A DNA stretch of 64,000 bases from positions 7,501 to 71,500 of the forward strand of contig RZWH01000004.1 in assembly GCA_004005435.1 (NCBI GenBank). Direction: 5' to 3'. A program made the translations under genes and the position numbers. This DNA is from Rhodobacteraceae bacterium CCMM004. GTDB taxonomy: Bacteria > Pseudomonadota > Alphaproteobacteria > Rhodobacterales > Rhodobacteraceae. The notes below the pieces were generated by a model. That model made no database searches. It was given only the letters and a program-made list of their open reading frames with translations, and was not told the DNA's origin. Positions 1 to 11,259 of the stretch are shown piece after piece (the first letter of the stretch is position 1; each line of letters starts with the position of its first letter).

Positions 1-304
1 CCACATAGTAGAAGACGAGGACGCCCAGCGCCCGGCGAAATCGGAGGAGGTTCACCCCAAGAAGATCGCGCAGGGGTCGCACGGCGAGCACGCCGACGAA
101 GGTTTGCAGCGCCAGGAGCCCCAGGCGATGTTCGAGCTCCTCGATCGGCTCGACGCCCAACCCCCCGGTGAGACCAAGATAGAGCCACCAGAACGGCGGC
201 AGCGCTCCCAGCAGGTAGACGGGCCAGATCGGCACCCGACGGAGCGCGCCGTTGACCCTCTGCACCAGTCCGCCCGGCGGGCTGGATGACGACAGCGTGG
301 CCAT
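1..304 (-). CDS. msrQ: MsrQ, heme-binding membrane subunit of the MsrPQ methionine sulfoxide reductase (N-terminal part)
   Basis: MsrQ is the b-heme inner-membrane partner that passes electrons to periplasmic MsrP, which repairs oxidised methionine in envelope proteins. About 101 N-terminal residues are present and the gene runs off the left edge. The frame shows a first membrane segment (residues about 27-46, PVYLLGALPPFWWLYLGLTG), then EPIEELEHRLGLLAL and VRPLRDLLGVNLLRFRR, which are typical of the YedZ/MsrQ ferric-reductase-like domain. The ATG at 304-302 overlaps the msrP stop by 3 nt (ATGA), so the two are translationally coupled. The family call is secure; only completeness is unknown. 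Confidence 0.9.
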   Translation of the reverse strand, partial: MATLSSSSPPGGLVQRVNGALRRVPIWPVYLLGALPPFWWLYLGLTGGLGVEPIEELEHRLGLLALQTFVGVLAVRPLRDLLGVNLLRFRRALGVLVFYYV

Positions 305-1233
305 CAGAACTTCTGGGCGAGGTCCATCCCGTCGTAGAGACTGGCGACCGCATCGCCGTAGCCGTTGAACATCAGCGTCTCCTGCCGGCGCGAGAACAGG
401 CCCCCGCCGATGCGCCGCTCGGTTGCCTGGCTCCACCGGGGATGATCGACCGTCGGATTCACGTTGGCATAGAAGCCATACTCGTGCGGCGCCGACCGAT
501 TCCACGACGTCGGCGGCTCCTCGGCGGTCGCGGTGATCCGAACGATGCTCTTGATCGACTTGAAGCCATACTTCCACGGCACCACCAGCCGCAGGGGCGC
601 GCCGTTCTGGTTCGGCATGGGCCGGTCATAGAGGCCGGTGGCCAGAATCGTCAGCGGGTGCATCGCCTCATCCAGGCGCAGCCCCTCCACATAGGGCCAC
701 TCCAGGATCGGGAAGCGCTGACCCGGCATCTCTTCGGGCCGATAGAGCGTCTCGAAGGCGATATACTTCGCCCCCGGCTGAACCCCGGCGCGGATCAATA
801 GGTCGGCCAGCTCGAATCCCACCCAGGGCACCACCATCGACCACGCCTCGACGCAGCGCAGGCGATAGATGCGTTCTTCCAGCGCGACACCCGACATGAT
901 GTCGGCGAAATCGTAGGCGCCCGGTTTGTCCACCAGACCGTCGATGGTGACGGCCCAGGGGTCCGTGGTCAGTTGCCCCGCGTTCTGAGCCGGATCCTCC
1001 TTGCCCGTCCCGAACTCATAGAAGTTGTTGTAAGAGGTGATCTCCTCCCACGTGTTCGGTTCGGCGTCGGTTGAGTAGGCCGAGGGCGCCGCGCCCAGCG
1101 AGGCCAGCGCTGGCGACGCGGCAGTGGCCATAGCCAGGGCCCCCGCCCCGCGCATCAGGCTGCGCCGGGACAGATACGCCGCCTCTGGCGTCACGTCGGA
1201 CCAGTTCAGATCGTTCTTCCAGCGTCCGGCCAT
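304..1233 (-). CDS. msrP: MsrP, periplasmic molybdopterin protein-methionine-sulfoxide reductase catalytic subunit
   Basis: MsrP is the Mo-molybdopterin subunit of MsrPQ and reduces methionine sulfoxide in periplasmic proteins. The 309-residue product has a Tat signal near residues 24-46 ([20 protein letters not shown]), consistent with export of a folded molybdoenzyme. A sulfite-oxidase-type fold is visible in [17 protein letters not shown], then [19 protein letters not shown] with the conserved molybdenum-ligand Cys, and [15 protein letters not shown]. Length and motifs match YedY/MsrP. It is the first gene of an msrP-msrQ operon and is divergent from the fasciclin genes across about 300 bp. 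I see no truncation. Confidence 0.95.
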   Translation of the reverse strand: MAGRWKNDLNWSDVTPEAAYLSRRSLMRGAGALAMATAASPALASLGAAPSAYSTDAEPNTWEEITSYNNFYEFGTGKEDPAQNAGQLTTDPWAVTIDGLVDKPGAYDFADIMSGVALEERIYRLRCVEAWSMVVPWVGFELADLLIRAGVQPGAKYIAFETLYRPEEMPGQRFPILEWPYVEGLRLDEAMHPLTILATGLYDRPMPNQNGAPLRLVVPWKYGFKSIKSIVRITATAEEPPTSWNRSAPHEYGFYANVNPTVDHPRWSQATERRIGGGLFSRRQETLMFNGYGDAVASLYDGMDLAQKF

Positions 1234-1453
1234 CGGCGTCTCCTCGTGTTCCGCACCCCGCGGCGTTGGGGTCCAAGACCGACATCTAGCCCCGCGGTGC
1301 CTCCGGTCTAACGGCCCCGCGGCGGCGAAGTCGCCGCACGTCCCCTCACGCGCAATAACGACTTCGTGTCTGGAACCGGTCGGCGCGCAGTGCTTAGGCG
1401 GCGAAGCCCGCCCGTCAATGCAACCTCAGCGCGCACCGGCGGGAATCCCCGTG

Positions 1454-1481
1454 TGAACCGGAGGCACGCACCCCGCGTAAC
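1454..1481 (+). promoter_or_regulatory. Candidate ECF sigma (RpoE/ChrR-type) promoter for the fasciclin gene
   Basis: TGAACC (1454-1459), an 18-nt spacer and TAAC (1478-1481) resemble the TGATCC-N18-TAAG pattern described for the singlet-oxygen sigma factor RpoE of Rhodobacter, with one mismatch in each box. It would start transcription about 40 nt before the ATG at 1532. The rest of the 1234-1531 gap shows no gene. This is inference from motif and spacing only. Confidence 0.35.
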
Positions 1482-1531
1482 AGCGACGATGCCGAATGAG
1501 GCATTGAGTAAAGACTATGGGAGACATCTAC

Positions 1532-2017
1532 ATGTTCCGCAGAACTCTTCTGTCGCTGACCGCGGCCGCCGCGCTTGCCGGGCCCGCCATCGCCGAGACC
1601 CACTCGATGGACATCGTCGACACCGCTGTCGATGCCGGCAGCTTCACCACCCTCGCCGCCGCGCTCGAAGCGGCCGGCCTGGTCGAGACGCTCAAGGGCG
1701 AAGGTCCGTTCACCGTCTTCGCGCCCACCGACGAAGCCTTCGCCGCGCTGCCCGAGGGCACCGTCGAAACGCTGTTGATGGAAGAAAACCGCGATCAGCT
1801 CACCGCGATCCTCACCTATCACGTGGTGCCGGGCAAGGTGATGTCGGGCGACCTGTCGGACGGCATGATGGCCGCCACCGTCAATGGCGCCGAGGTGACC
1901 ATCGGCGTTGGCGACACCGTGATGGTGAACGACGCGACCGTCGTGACCCCGGACATCGAAGCGTCGAACGGCGTGATTCACGTCATCGACTCGGTGATCA
2001 TGCCGCCGGAGGGCTGA
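1532..2017 (+). CDS. Exported fasciclin (FAS1) domain protein 1
   Basis: A 161-residue exported protein with a Sec signal peptide ([19 protein letters not shown], cleavage near AIA-ETH) followed by one FAS1 domain. Visible hallmarks are [23 protein letters not shown] and a C-terminal [16 protein letters not shown]1 domains are adhesion-type folds; bacterial single-domain versions are cell-surface or periplasmic proteins of poorly known function, often stress-induced. The ATG at 1532 is preferred over 1517 because GGGAGA lies 7 nt upstream and the signal peptide then starts cleanly. A second FAS1 gene follows after 85 bp, so the pair is probably a duplication. Confidence 0.88.
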   Translation: MFRRTLLSLTAAAALAGPAIAETHSMDIVDTAVDAGSFTTLAAALEAAGLVETLKGEGPFTVFAPTDEAFAALPEGTVETLLMEENRDQLTAILTYHVVPGKVMSGDLSDGMMAATVNGAEVTIGVGDTVMVNDATVVTPDIEASNGVIHVIDSVIMPPEG

Positions 2018-2044
2018 CGTCCGCCCCGCGCGACCTAATTTCGA

Positions 2045-2070
2045 AGGCAGGGCGCCGGTGCGCCCTGCCT
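2045..2070 (+). terminator. Stem-loop between the two fasciclin genes
   Basis: A perfect 11-bp stem, AGGCAGGGCGC (2045-2055) with GCGCCCTGCCT (2060-2070) around a CGGT loop, lies 28 nt after the first fasciclin stop. No T-run follows, so it may end or stabilise the upstream transcript rather than act as a strong intrinsic terminator. Confidence 0.5.
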
Positions 2071-2102
2071 CTACGCACCAACACTTACTCTGGGACTTCG
2101 CC

Positions 2103-2594
2103 ATGGACAGACGCCACTTCATCCTCGGCACCGTAGCACTGGGCGGCCTGAGCGCCTGCGCCGCGCCGATGGCCGCGAACGATATCGTCTCGATCGCCTC
2201 GGGCAACGACGACTTTTCCACTCTCGTCGCGGCGGTCCAGGCCGCGGGCCTGGTGGACACGCTGCAAGGGCCCGGCCCCTTCACCGTCTTCGCGCCGACG
2301 AATGCGGCCTTCGCCGCGCTGCCGCCGGGAACGGTGGACACGCTGCTCCGCCCCGAAAACCGGGCACAGCTCACCGACATCCTGACCTATCACGTGGTGC
2401 CGGGACGGATCACCGCGGATCAACTCGTCGGTCGCCGCACCCGCGTCGCGACGGTGCAAGGCGGGACCGTCCATATCGACGGCCGCGTGGGCAAGACCGG
2501 GGCCGTGCGCGTCAACAACGCCAACGTGATCCTCCCTGACATCATCGCCTCGAACGGCGTGATCCACGCGATCGACGCGGTGCTCATGCCCTGA
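2103..2594 (+). CDS. Fasciclin (FAS1) domain lipoprotein 2
   Basis: A 163-residue paralogue of the preceding gene. It begins MDRRHFILGTVALGGLSAC, where LSAC is a lipobox, so it is probably lipid-anchored rather than soluble. The FAS1 domain shows [39 protein letters not shown] and a C-terminal NGVIHAIDAVLMP. I chose the ATG at 2103 because upstream codons would push the signal sequence inside. The two neighbours share block order but differ in anchoring, which suggests duplication followed by different localisation. Function is unknown beyond the fold. Confidence 0.87.
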   Translation: MDRRHFILGTVALGGLSACAAPMAANDIVSIASGNDDFSTLVAAVQAAGLVDTLQGPGPFTVFAPTNAAFAALPPGTVDTLLRPENRAQLTDILTYHVVPGRITADQLVGRRTRVATVQGGTVHIDGRVGKTGAVRVNNANVILPDIIASNGVIHAIDAVLMP

Positions 2595-2615
2595 CCCCCT
2601 CCCGCGCCCCGGCCT

Positions 2616-3368
2616 TCAGGCCGGGAGCGTGGCCAGAATCTCTTCGATCTCGCGGATCCGCGACGCGGGCGTGGGGTGGGTGCCCAGGAACTCGGGGCCG
2701 CGGCCGCCCGTCGCGGACTGCATCCGCTGCCACAGCATCACCGCCTGGGCGGCATCGAACCGCGCCTCGGCCATGAGTTCGATGCCCAGGCGATCGGCCT
2801 CCAACTCTTGCTCGCGCGAGTAGGGCAGCATCAGGCCCACCTCGACCCCCAGGCCCAGCGCCGCCGCGATCTCGTCGGCATATTCGACCTCGCCGAGGTT
2901 CAAGAGCCATGCGACGAGGCGAATGCCGGTGTTCTTGGCCGCCTGGGCGTTGACGCGCTTGTGCCCATGCTCGGCCTCCAGATGCCCGATCTCGTGGCCG
3001 ACGATGGCGGCCAGTTGATCGGCGTTCTGGGTAACCCCGAACATCCCCTCGAACACCCCGATCTTGCGGCCCGGGAGCGCAAAGGCGTTGATCTGAGGAC
3101 TGGCGAAGACCGCGACCTCCCAATCGCCGGGGTCGTGGCCGCCGACCTGCAAGAGGCGCGTCGCCACCAGCCCCAGCACCTCGCGCATCTCTCGGTTGCC
3201 GCTGACGGGCGTGCGCCGCTGCATGTCGTCCCAGGCCTGGAGGCCCATGCGCTCGACTTCGGCATCCGATACGAGGTTCGGAGGGCCGTCGCAGCCCGCG
3301 GTCAGGGTGGCGGCGGACACGGCCCCGAGGGTGAGGAAGCGGCGTCGCGAGAAGCATGAGGTGCACAT
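2616..3368 (-). CDS. M48-family zinc metalloprotease, lipoprotein
   Basis: A 250-residue peptidase of the M48/Oma1-HtpX-BepA type, expected in the periplasm attached to membrane. The N-terminus carries an RRRF-containing signal and a lipobox (LTAGC, Cys26). The catalytic zinc motif HEIGH sits at residues 125-129, and the downstream glutamate ligand lies in EQELEADRLG (about 186-194). Related proteins degrade misfolded envelope or outer-membrane proteins. It converges with the fasciclin genes and lies downstream of clpB in the same direction, separated by a terminator. The exact substrate cannot be deduced. Confidence 0.9.
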   Translation of the reverse strand: MCTSCFSRRRFLTLGAVSAATLTAGCDGPPNLVSDAEVERMGLQAWDDMQRRTPVSGNREMREVLGLVATRLLQVGGHDPGDWEVAVFASPQINAFALPGRKIGVFEGMFGVTQNADQLAAIVGHEIGHLEAEHGHKRVNAQAAKNTGIRLVAWLLNLGEVEYADEIAAALGLGVEVGLMLPYSREQELEADRLGIELMAEARFDAAQAVMLWQRMQSATGGRGPEFLGTHPTPASRIREIEEILATLPA

Positions 3369-3426
3369 GTCGCCACAATGCGGCAGCGCCCCCGCAGTTC
3401 CGCCGGGGTCGGGACCTTCCGCTCGG

Positions 3427-3454
3427 AAAAAGGCCCCGCCGAAGCGGGGCCCTT
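3427..3454 (-). terminator. Intrinsic terminator downstream of clpB
   Basis: GGCCCCGC (3432-3439) and GCGGGGCC (3444-3451) form an 8-bp stem around a CGAA tetraloop. Read on the minus strand, it is followed by CTTTTTCC just past the clpB stop at 3462, a classic rho-independent signal. Confidence 0.85.
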
Positions 3455-3461
3455 TCGCGTC

Positions 3462-6077
<2,616 letters not shown>

Positions 6078-6156
6078 GTGTCACTCTCCATCGTTAAGCA
6101 CTCTGTGGAAGACCGCCCGCGGGGCGGCGCGGCCCTCCGTGAGCCTTCTGCCCAGG

Positions 6157-6184
6157 AAATGGGCACCCTTCCGCGCACGTTCAA
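6157..6184 (-). promoter_or_regulatory. Candidate RpoH (sigma-32) heat-shock promoter of clpB
   Basis: On the minus strand GTTGAA (around 6185-6180) is followed after 16 nt by CCCATTT (6163-6157). This is close to the sigma-32 consensus CTTGAA and CCCCATNT with normal spacing. It lies about 80 nt before the clpB ATG, which has GGAGAG as its ribosome site. Heat-shock control of clpB is general knowledge; the site itself is a motif match. Confidence 0.6.
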
Positions 6185-6269
6185 CCCTCGCGGGGGCCGC
6201 GTGGAACCGCTGACCTGGGGTCAAACGTTGTCTGCCTAACGAGCAGTTCGCAGTAACAGGACCAGTACC

Positions 6270-6542
6270 ATGAGCACACCTATCCCATTTCCCGCCCCCG
6301 ACGTGCCCATCGTGATCGACGCCGAGATCCTCAGGGCCCGCTATGACCGCGATTTCGGCCGCGTGGAGGCGATCGTTTCCCTCCTCGTCAAGACCCAGGG
6401 CCGTCCGCCGCGGCCGGTCGAGGTTTACACCAGCGTGCCCGCCCGCGGGACGCGGCCCTTGCGACAGCGGCTCCTGGCCGATGCAGGGGTGATCGCCGCC
6501 CGTTTGGGCCGCGAGCCGATGCGGCGGAACATCGCTGCCTGA
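6270..6542 (+). CDS. Small conserved-looking hypothetical protein (90 aa)
   Basis: I do not recognise this protein. It is 90 residues, soluble, with no signal or membrane segment. It has an acidic-to-basic helical middle (AEILRARYDRDFGRVEAIVSLLVK) and a basic C-terminus rich in Arg. It is divergent from clpB, shares the 190-bp promoter region with it, and is followed by a GC-rich stem-loop at 6593-6620, so it is probably its own transcript. Codon use matches neighbouring real genes. Alternative: the upstream part of a pyrF operon. Confidence 0.6.
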   Translation: MSTPIPFPAPDVPIVIDAEILRARYDRDFGRVEAIVSLLVKTQGRPPRPVEVYTSVPARGTRPLRQRLLADAGVIAARLGREPMRRNIAA

Positions 6543-6592
6543 GCGGCCAGTAAGCCCCAATCGCCGGACATCGCCGGCCCGATGATCGCGAT

Positions 6593-6620
6593 ACCGCCGC
6601 CCCGTCCCCTGGGCGGCGGT
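6593..6620 (+). terminator. GC-rich stem-loop after the 90-aa gene
   Basis: ACCGCCGCCC (6593-6602) pairs perfectly with GGGCGGCGGT (6611-6620) across an 8-nt loop and is followed by CTCGCGTTTGAT. The stem is strong and the T-run short, so it is a probable but weak intrinsic terminator ahead of pyrF. Confidence 0.55.
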
Positions 6621-6692
6621 CTCGCGTTTGATCGGTGGGTTTGACAGACGGGACCGGCTGCGGCAGGGGATGACCGCAGCACAGGAGCCGCC

Positions 6693-7382
6693 ATGCCCGA
6701 TTCCCGCCTGATCGTCGCGCTCGACTTCCCCGATGCCCTGACCGGACTGACCTTCGCCCGCAGCCTGGGGCCGCGGGTGTCGTTCTTCAAAATCGGGTTG
6801 GAGATGCTCACGGGCGGGGGCCTGGCCCTGGCCGACGAGCTGAAGCAGCAGCAGGGCAAGCGGATATTTCTGGATCTCAAGCTGTTCGACATCCCCAACA
6901 CGGTGCGCCAGGCGGTCCGGGGGCTTGCCCGCTACAATGTCGATTTCCTCACCGTCCACGGCGACCCCTACGTGGTCGAAGCGGCCCGCGAAGGGGTCGA
7001 GGGCACGGACACCCGCATTCTGGGCGTGGCGGTGATGACCTCGCTCGACCGCGCCGACCTCGACGCGGCGATGATCGTGCCGGGCGACGTGGCCGAGATC
7101 ACGCTGGAACGGGCCGCGCGCGCCTTTGCCGCCGGGGCACACGGGGTCATCGTCTCGCCCCACGAGGCGGCCGCCATCCGTGGCCTGCCCGAAGCCGAGG
7201 GGCGCCTCATCGTCACCCCCGGCGTCCGCCCCGAGGGCAGCCCCGCCCACGATCAAAAGCGGGTCATGACCCCCTCGGATGCTATCGCTGCCGGAGCCGA
7301 CCACATCGTCGTCGGCCGGCCGATCCGCACCGCCCCCGATCCCCGCGCGACGGCCGAGGCGATCCTCAGCAGCCTGCCCTGA
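6693..7382 (+). CDS. pyrF: Orotidine 5'-phosphate decarboxylase
   Basis: PyrF makes UMP from OMP, the last step of pyrimidine synthesis, in the cytosol. The 229-residue TIM barrel matches the short bacterial group I enzymes. LIVALDFPD opens the first strand. FLDLKLFDIPNTV carries the catalytic Asp-Lys-x-x-Asp array near residues 58-66, and VTPGVRPEG plus VVGRPI form the phosphate-binding loop at the C-terminus. The ATG at 6693 has AGGAG about 7 nt upstream (GCACAGGAGCCGCC). No neighbouring pyrimidine genes are seen, and tRNA-Arg follows 48 bp later. Confidence 0.96.
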   Translation: MPDSRLIVALDFPDALTGLTFARSLGPRVSFFKIGLEMLTGGGLALADELKQQQGKRIFLDLKLFDIPNTVRQAVRGLARYNVDFLTVHGDPYVVEAAREGVEGTDTRILGVAVMTSLDRADLDAAMIVPGDVAEITLERAARAFAAGAHGVIVSPHEAAAIRGLPEAEGRLIVTPGVRPEGSPAHDQKRVMTPSDAIAAGADHIVVGRPIRTAPDPRATAEAILSSLP

Positions 7383-7430
7383 GCCGCGGGCTTCCCAACG
7401 CCCGGCCCCCGCGCTATGCCTGCGCCCGGC

Positions 7431-7507
7431 GGCCCCGTGGCTCAATCGGATAGAGCAGCCCCCTCCTAAGGGGCAGGTTGCAGGTTCGAATCCTGCCGGG
7501 GTCACCA
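7431..7507 (+). tRNA. tRNA-Arg (anticodon CCT)
   Basis: A complete 77-nt cloverleaf with encoded CCA. The acceptor GGCCCCG pairs with CGGGGTC (one G-U). The D arm is GCTC/GAGC. The anticodon stem GCCCC/GGGGC encloses loop CTCCTAA, giving anticodon CCT. The T arm is CAGG-TTCGAAT-CCTG. It reads AGG codons. tRNA genes are common integration sites, but I see no integrase or duplicated 3' end next to it. Confidence 0.95.
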
Positions 7508-7516
7508 GCGCGGCGC

Positions 7517-8221
7517 TCAGACCATTCGGATGACGTCCTTGTCGATGGCCAGCATGTAGCCGCGGCGGGCCACCGTCTTGATCAGGAGTTCGCTGACCAG
7601 TTGGTTGCCCAGCGTGTCGCGCAGCCGCTTGATCCGGGTGGCGCCAGAGGCCTCGTCGCAGTCGGCGGCGTTCTTGCCCGACACCATCGCCTCCAGCTCG
7701 GCCCCCGACAGCACGTCCTCATCCATCCGGGCCTCCGCCAGGACGCTCAGCGTCTCGATGGCGGCCTCGGTCAGCTTGAACTCCATGTTGTTGATGTAGA
7801 CCACCCGCTCTTCCCGGCTGATGAGGAGGGACGAGACCTGGATGCCCGCCCTCTCGATCTCGCCCATCCGGCGGTTGAGCGCGATGATCGTGACGAGAAA
7901 GATCAGCGAGGCCAGGAGCAGCGCCGTGGCAAACACCAAAAGAACGAAGATGATCGTGCGATAGCTGACCAGCACCTCGGAAAACGCCGTCCCCGATTGC
8001 GCGAGGATCTCCAACAGGCGGATGTCCTCGGCCCCGGTCAGGGCGTTGTTCTCGACGAAGATCTGTTCGACCTTGGCGTTGAAGGCGTTGGCGTCGGGGA
8101 GATTGAGGAACAACAACACCGCCGCGATCAGCAGGACACCGACGATGGCCGCGATGCCGAATGCAATGATTCGGCCGGTGGACCGGCGCGCCTCAGTAGC
8201 GGAGGTAGTAGGCACCAGCAT
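7517..8221 (-). CDS. Membrane-anchored winged-helix protein with reversed ToxR/CadC-like layout
   Basis: A 234-residue protein with a short N-terminal tail, a membrane helix at residues 18-39, a roughly 50-residue presumed periplasmic loop (40-88), a second helix at 89-115, and a C-terminal OmpR-type winged helix at about 137-226. The latter is visible in MEFKLTEAAIETLSVLAEA, ATRIKRLRDTLGNQ and the wing TVARRGYML. ToxR/CadC regulators have the DNA-binding domain first; here it comes last, after two membrane helices. I infer a membrane transcription factor sensing an envelope signal. Its start overlaps the end of the upstream exported protein by 29 nt, so they are probably coupled. No histidine kinase or receiver domain is present. 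Confidence 0.75.
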   Translation of the reverse strand: MLVPTTSATEARRSTGRIIAFGIAAIVGVLLIAAVLLFLNLPDANAFNAKVEQIFVENNALTGAEDIRLLEILAQSGTAFSEVLVSYRTIIFVLLVFATALLLASLIFLVTIIALNRRMGEIERAGIQVSSLLISREERVVYINNMEFKLTEAAIETLSVLAEARMDEDVLSGAELEAMVSGKNAADCDEASGATRIKRLRDTLGNQLVSELLIKTVARRGYMLAIDKDVIRMV

Positions 8222-8489
8222 TCGCGCGGCGGTCCTCGAGTCCGGACGTGTCGAATACCGACACTATCGTCAACAGCTGCCAACCATCAACCGCGATACG
8301 ACGGGCGACCTCGCCCGCCGCCGCCTCGGTGCCGGCACAGGCCGGCTCGGGCAACGCGATGACCCCATAGTGGAGTTGCAGGGGATCGTCCTGCTTGGCC
8401 TTGTAGTCGGCATAGCACGCGGCGTCGTCCGCAGCGGCGGCCCCGGCGAGCATCAACGCGACGACGAAGGGAAAAACAAGGCGAAGCAT
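8193..8489 (-). CDS. Small exported protein paired with the membrane winged-helix gene
   Basis: A 98-residue protein with a clear Sec signal (MLRLVFPFVVALMLAGAAAA) and a mature part of about 75 residues containing two Cys (ACYADYK, PACAGT), probably a periplasmic disulfide. I do not recognise the family. The start at 8489 is chosen because the signal peptide begins there; a frame extension to 8522 adds only an unlikely leader. Its stop lies inside the first codons of the downstream regulator gene, so the two form an operon. I infer that it could be the ligand-sensing or inhibitory partner of that regulator. Confidence 0.7.
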   Translation of the reverse strand: MLRLVFPFVVALMLAGAAAADDAACYADYKAKQDDPLQLHYGVIALPEPACAGTEAAAGEVARRIAVDGWQLLTIVSVFDTSGLEDRRANAGAYYLRY

Positions 8490-8698
8490 CGCGGAGGCTC
8501 CGAAACTAGGACTAGGGACCACATCGGCGCAGTTGGACCGGTGTGGGCCGGTTATGCAATGGCCGCCGACGCCGCGCGCACCGCTATGGGATAACAGAGC
8601 GGCGATATTTCATGGCTCGGCGGACCGTGCCTAGGGTTGTGGCATCGTCGTCCGCGCCCGCCGCGCCCGCCGTTCCGCATCTATCGGAGGTCCCGCCC

Positions 8699-9160
8699 AT
8701 GTCCCGCATCCTCGTCATCTGTCTCACCGCCGCCGCGCTCGCCTGGGCGCCTGTCGGCGCCGGCCCGGCCCGCGCCGCGGACGACGACCTGGCCAAAATC
8801 CTGGGCGGCCTGGCTATTCTCGGGATCGTGGGCAAGGTGCTGAACGACCGCGAGGATCGCAAACGGGCAGCCCAGGCCGACACTGTGGACCGCGACCGGC
8901 ATTACCGCGACGACCGGTGGAAGGACCGCGACAGCCACGCCCGCCGCACCCTCCCCCGCGAATGCCTGCACATCCTCGACACCGAGCGCGGCCTGCGCCG
9001 GGTCTACGGCAAGCGGTGTCTGCAAAGGACCATGGCCAACGCGCATCGCCTGCCCCGTCACTGCGAGCGCTGGGTCTACGCCTATGGCCGCGAGCGGCCC
9101 GCCTACGGCGCGCGGTGCCTGCGCCAGGCGGGCTGGACCGCCGAACGCCGCCACTACTGA
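8699..9160 (+). CDS. Exported Arg/His/Cys-rich protein of unknown function
   Basis: A 153-residue protein with a Sec signal (MSRILVICLTAAALAWAP, cleavage after ARA) and a mature Gly/Leu/Ile-rich segment DDDLAKILGGLAILGIVGK. A highly charged DRDR/DDRWKDRD linker follows, then a C-terminal region with four regularly spaced Cys (RECLH, KRCLQ, RHCER, ARCLR). The cysteines suggest two disulfides in a small repeated fold. GGAGG lies about 10 nt before the ATG at 8699. It is divergent from the membrane-regulator operon across about 210 bp, so it may be a target of it (inference). No named family recognised. Confidence 0.75.
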   Translation: MSRILVICLTAAALAWAPVGAGPARAADDDLAKILGGLAILGIVGKVLNDREDRKRAAQADTVDRDRHYRDDRWKDRDSHARRTLPRECLHILDTERGLRRVYGKRCLQRTMANAHRLPRHCERWVYAYGRERPAYGARCLRQAGWTAERRHY

Positions 9161-9302
9161 CGTCGGTATCCGTTTCCGTACCGGGGGCCATGTTGCGCAT
9201 CTCCACCCCGGTGCGGTTTGCGGGGGCAGGATCCGGTCCACGGGTCCTGCCCCTCGCCATCCGCCCCTTGCCAAGCGGCGGGCCAAGGGGCAGCTAGGCC
9301 CC

Positions 9303-9932
9303 ATGGCCCGCCTGCGCCCCAGTTATGACCGCGAGAGCGCCCTGGCGGCCGCCGGCTGCCGCGCCGTGGCGGGGGTGGACGAGGTCGGGCGCGGGCCGCT
9401 CGCCGGTCCCGTCGCCGCCGCCGCGGTGATCCTCCACCCCGACCGCATCCCCGAGGGGCTGGACGACAGCAAGCGGCTGTCCCCCGCCCGCCGCGCCGCC
9501 CTGGCCGAGCGGCTGACCGAGACGGCCGAGACCGCCCTGGGGTGGGCCAGCGTCGACGAGATCGCCGCACTGAACGTCCTGGGCGCGGCACTCCTGGCGA
9601 TGCGGCGGGCGCTGGCAGCCCTGCCCCGCGCCGCGGACCACGCGCTGATCGACGGCAACCGGCTGCCGCCCGCTCTGCCCTGCCCCGCGACCTGCGTGGT
9701 CAAGGGCGATGCGCAGGTCCTCTCCATCGCAGCGGCCTCGATCCTGGCCAAGGTCGCGCGAGATCGCCTCATGGTGGATCTGGCGCAACAGTATCCGGGC
9801 TACGAATGGGACAAAAATGTGGGCTATCCCACCGCCGCGCATCTCGACGGGCTGAAACGCCACGGTGTCACCCCACATCATCGGCGCAACTTTCGCCCCG
9901 TCCACAACATGTTGTATCAAGAGAAAACCTAA
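9303..9932 (+). CDS. rnhB: Ribonuclease HII
   Basis: RNase HII removes ribonucleotides and RNA primers from DNA. The 209-residue product has the hallmark VAGVDEVGRGPLAGPV with the first two catalytic acids, DDSKRLSPARR, a third acid in ADHALIDGNRLPP, and the C-terminal Asp region ARDRLMVDL followed by NVGYPTAAHLDGLKRHGVTPHHRRNF. All four catalytic acidic positions appear intact. The start at 9303 gives the normal N-terminus; longer frames extend into the upstream spacer. It is followed after 100 bp by ccrM in the same direction, an arrangement seen in related genomes. Confidence 0.96.
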   Translation: MARLRPSYDRESALAAAGCRAVAGVDEVGRGPLAGPVAAAAVILHPDRIPEGLDDSKRLSPARRAALAERLTETAETALGWASVDEIAALNVLGAALLAMRRALAALPRAADHALIDGNRLPPALPCPATCVVKGDAQVLSIAAASILAKVARDRLMVDLAQQYPGYEWDKNVGYPTAAHLDGLKRHGVTPHHRRNFRPVHNMLYQEKT

Positions 9933-9938
9933 CCCGCT

Positions 9939-11128
<1,190 letters not shown>

Positions 11129-11185
11129 GACGACGGTTTTTGCAGAACCGCCGGTGCCTGTGGTCCCGTCCACGGCACAACCTTG

Positions 11186-11214
11186 CCCCGCCGGACCCCG
11201 GCGGGGCCTTTTTC
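11186..11214 (+). terminator. Intrinsic terminator downstream of ccrM
   Basis: CCCCGCCGG (11186-11194) and CCGGCGGGG (11198-11206) form a 9-bp stem with an ACC loop, followed by CCTTTTTCTTCT. This is a strong rho-independent terminator about 60 nt after the ccrM stop. Confidence 0.9.
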
Positions 11215-11259
11215 TTCTCGCCCGGACGCCTATGCTGCGCGCCGGAACAGGAGGCTCCC

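Noticed and set aside
7431-7507. Genomic island inserted at tRNA-Arg
   Set aside because: No integrase, no repeated 3' tRNA end and no change in composition beside it.
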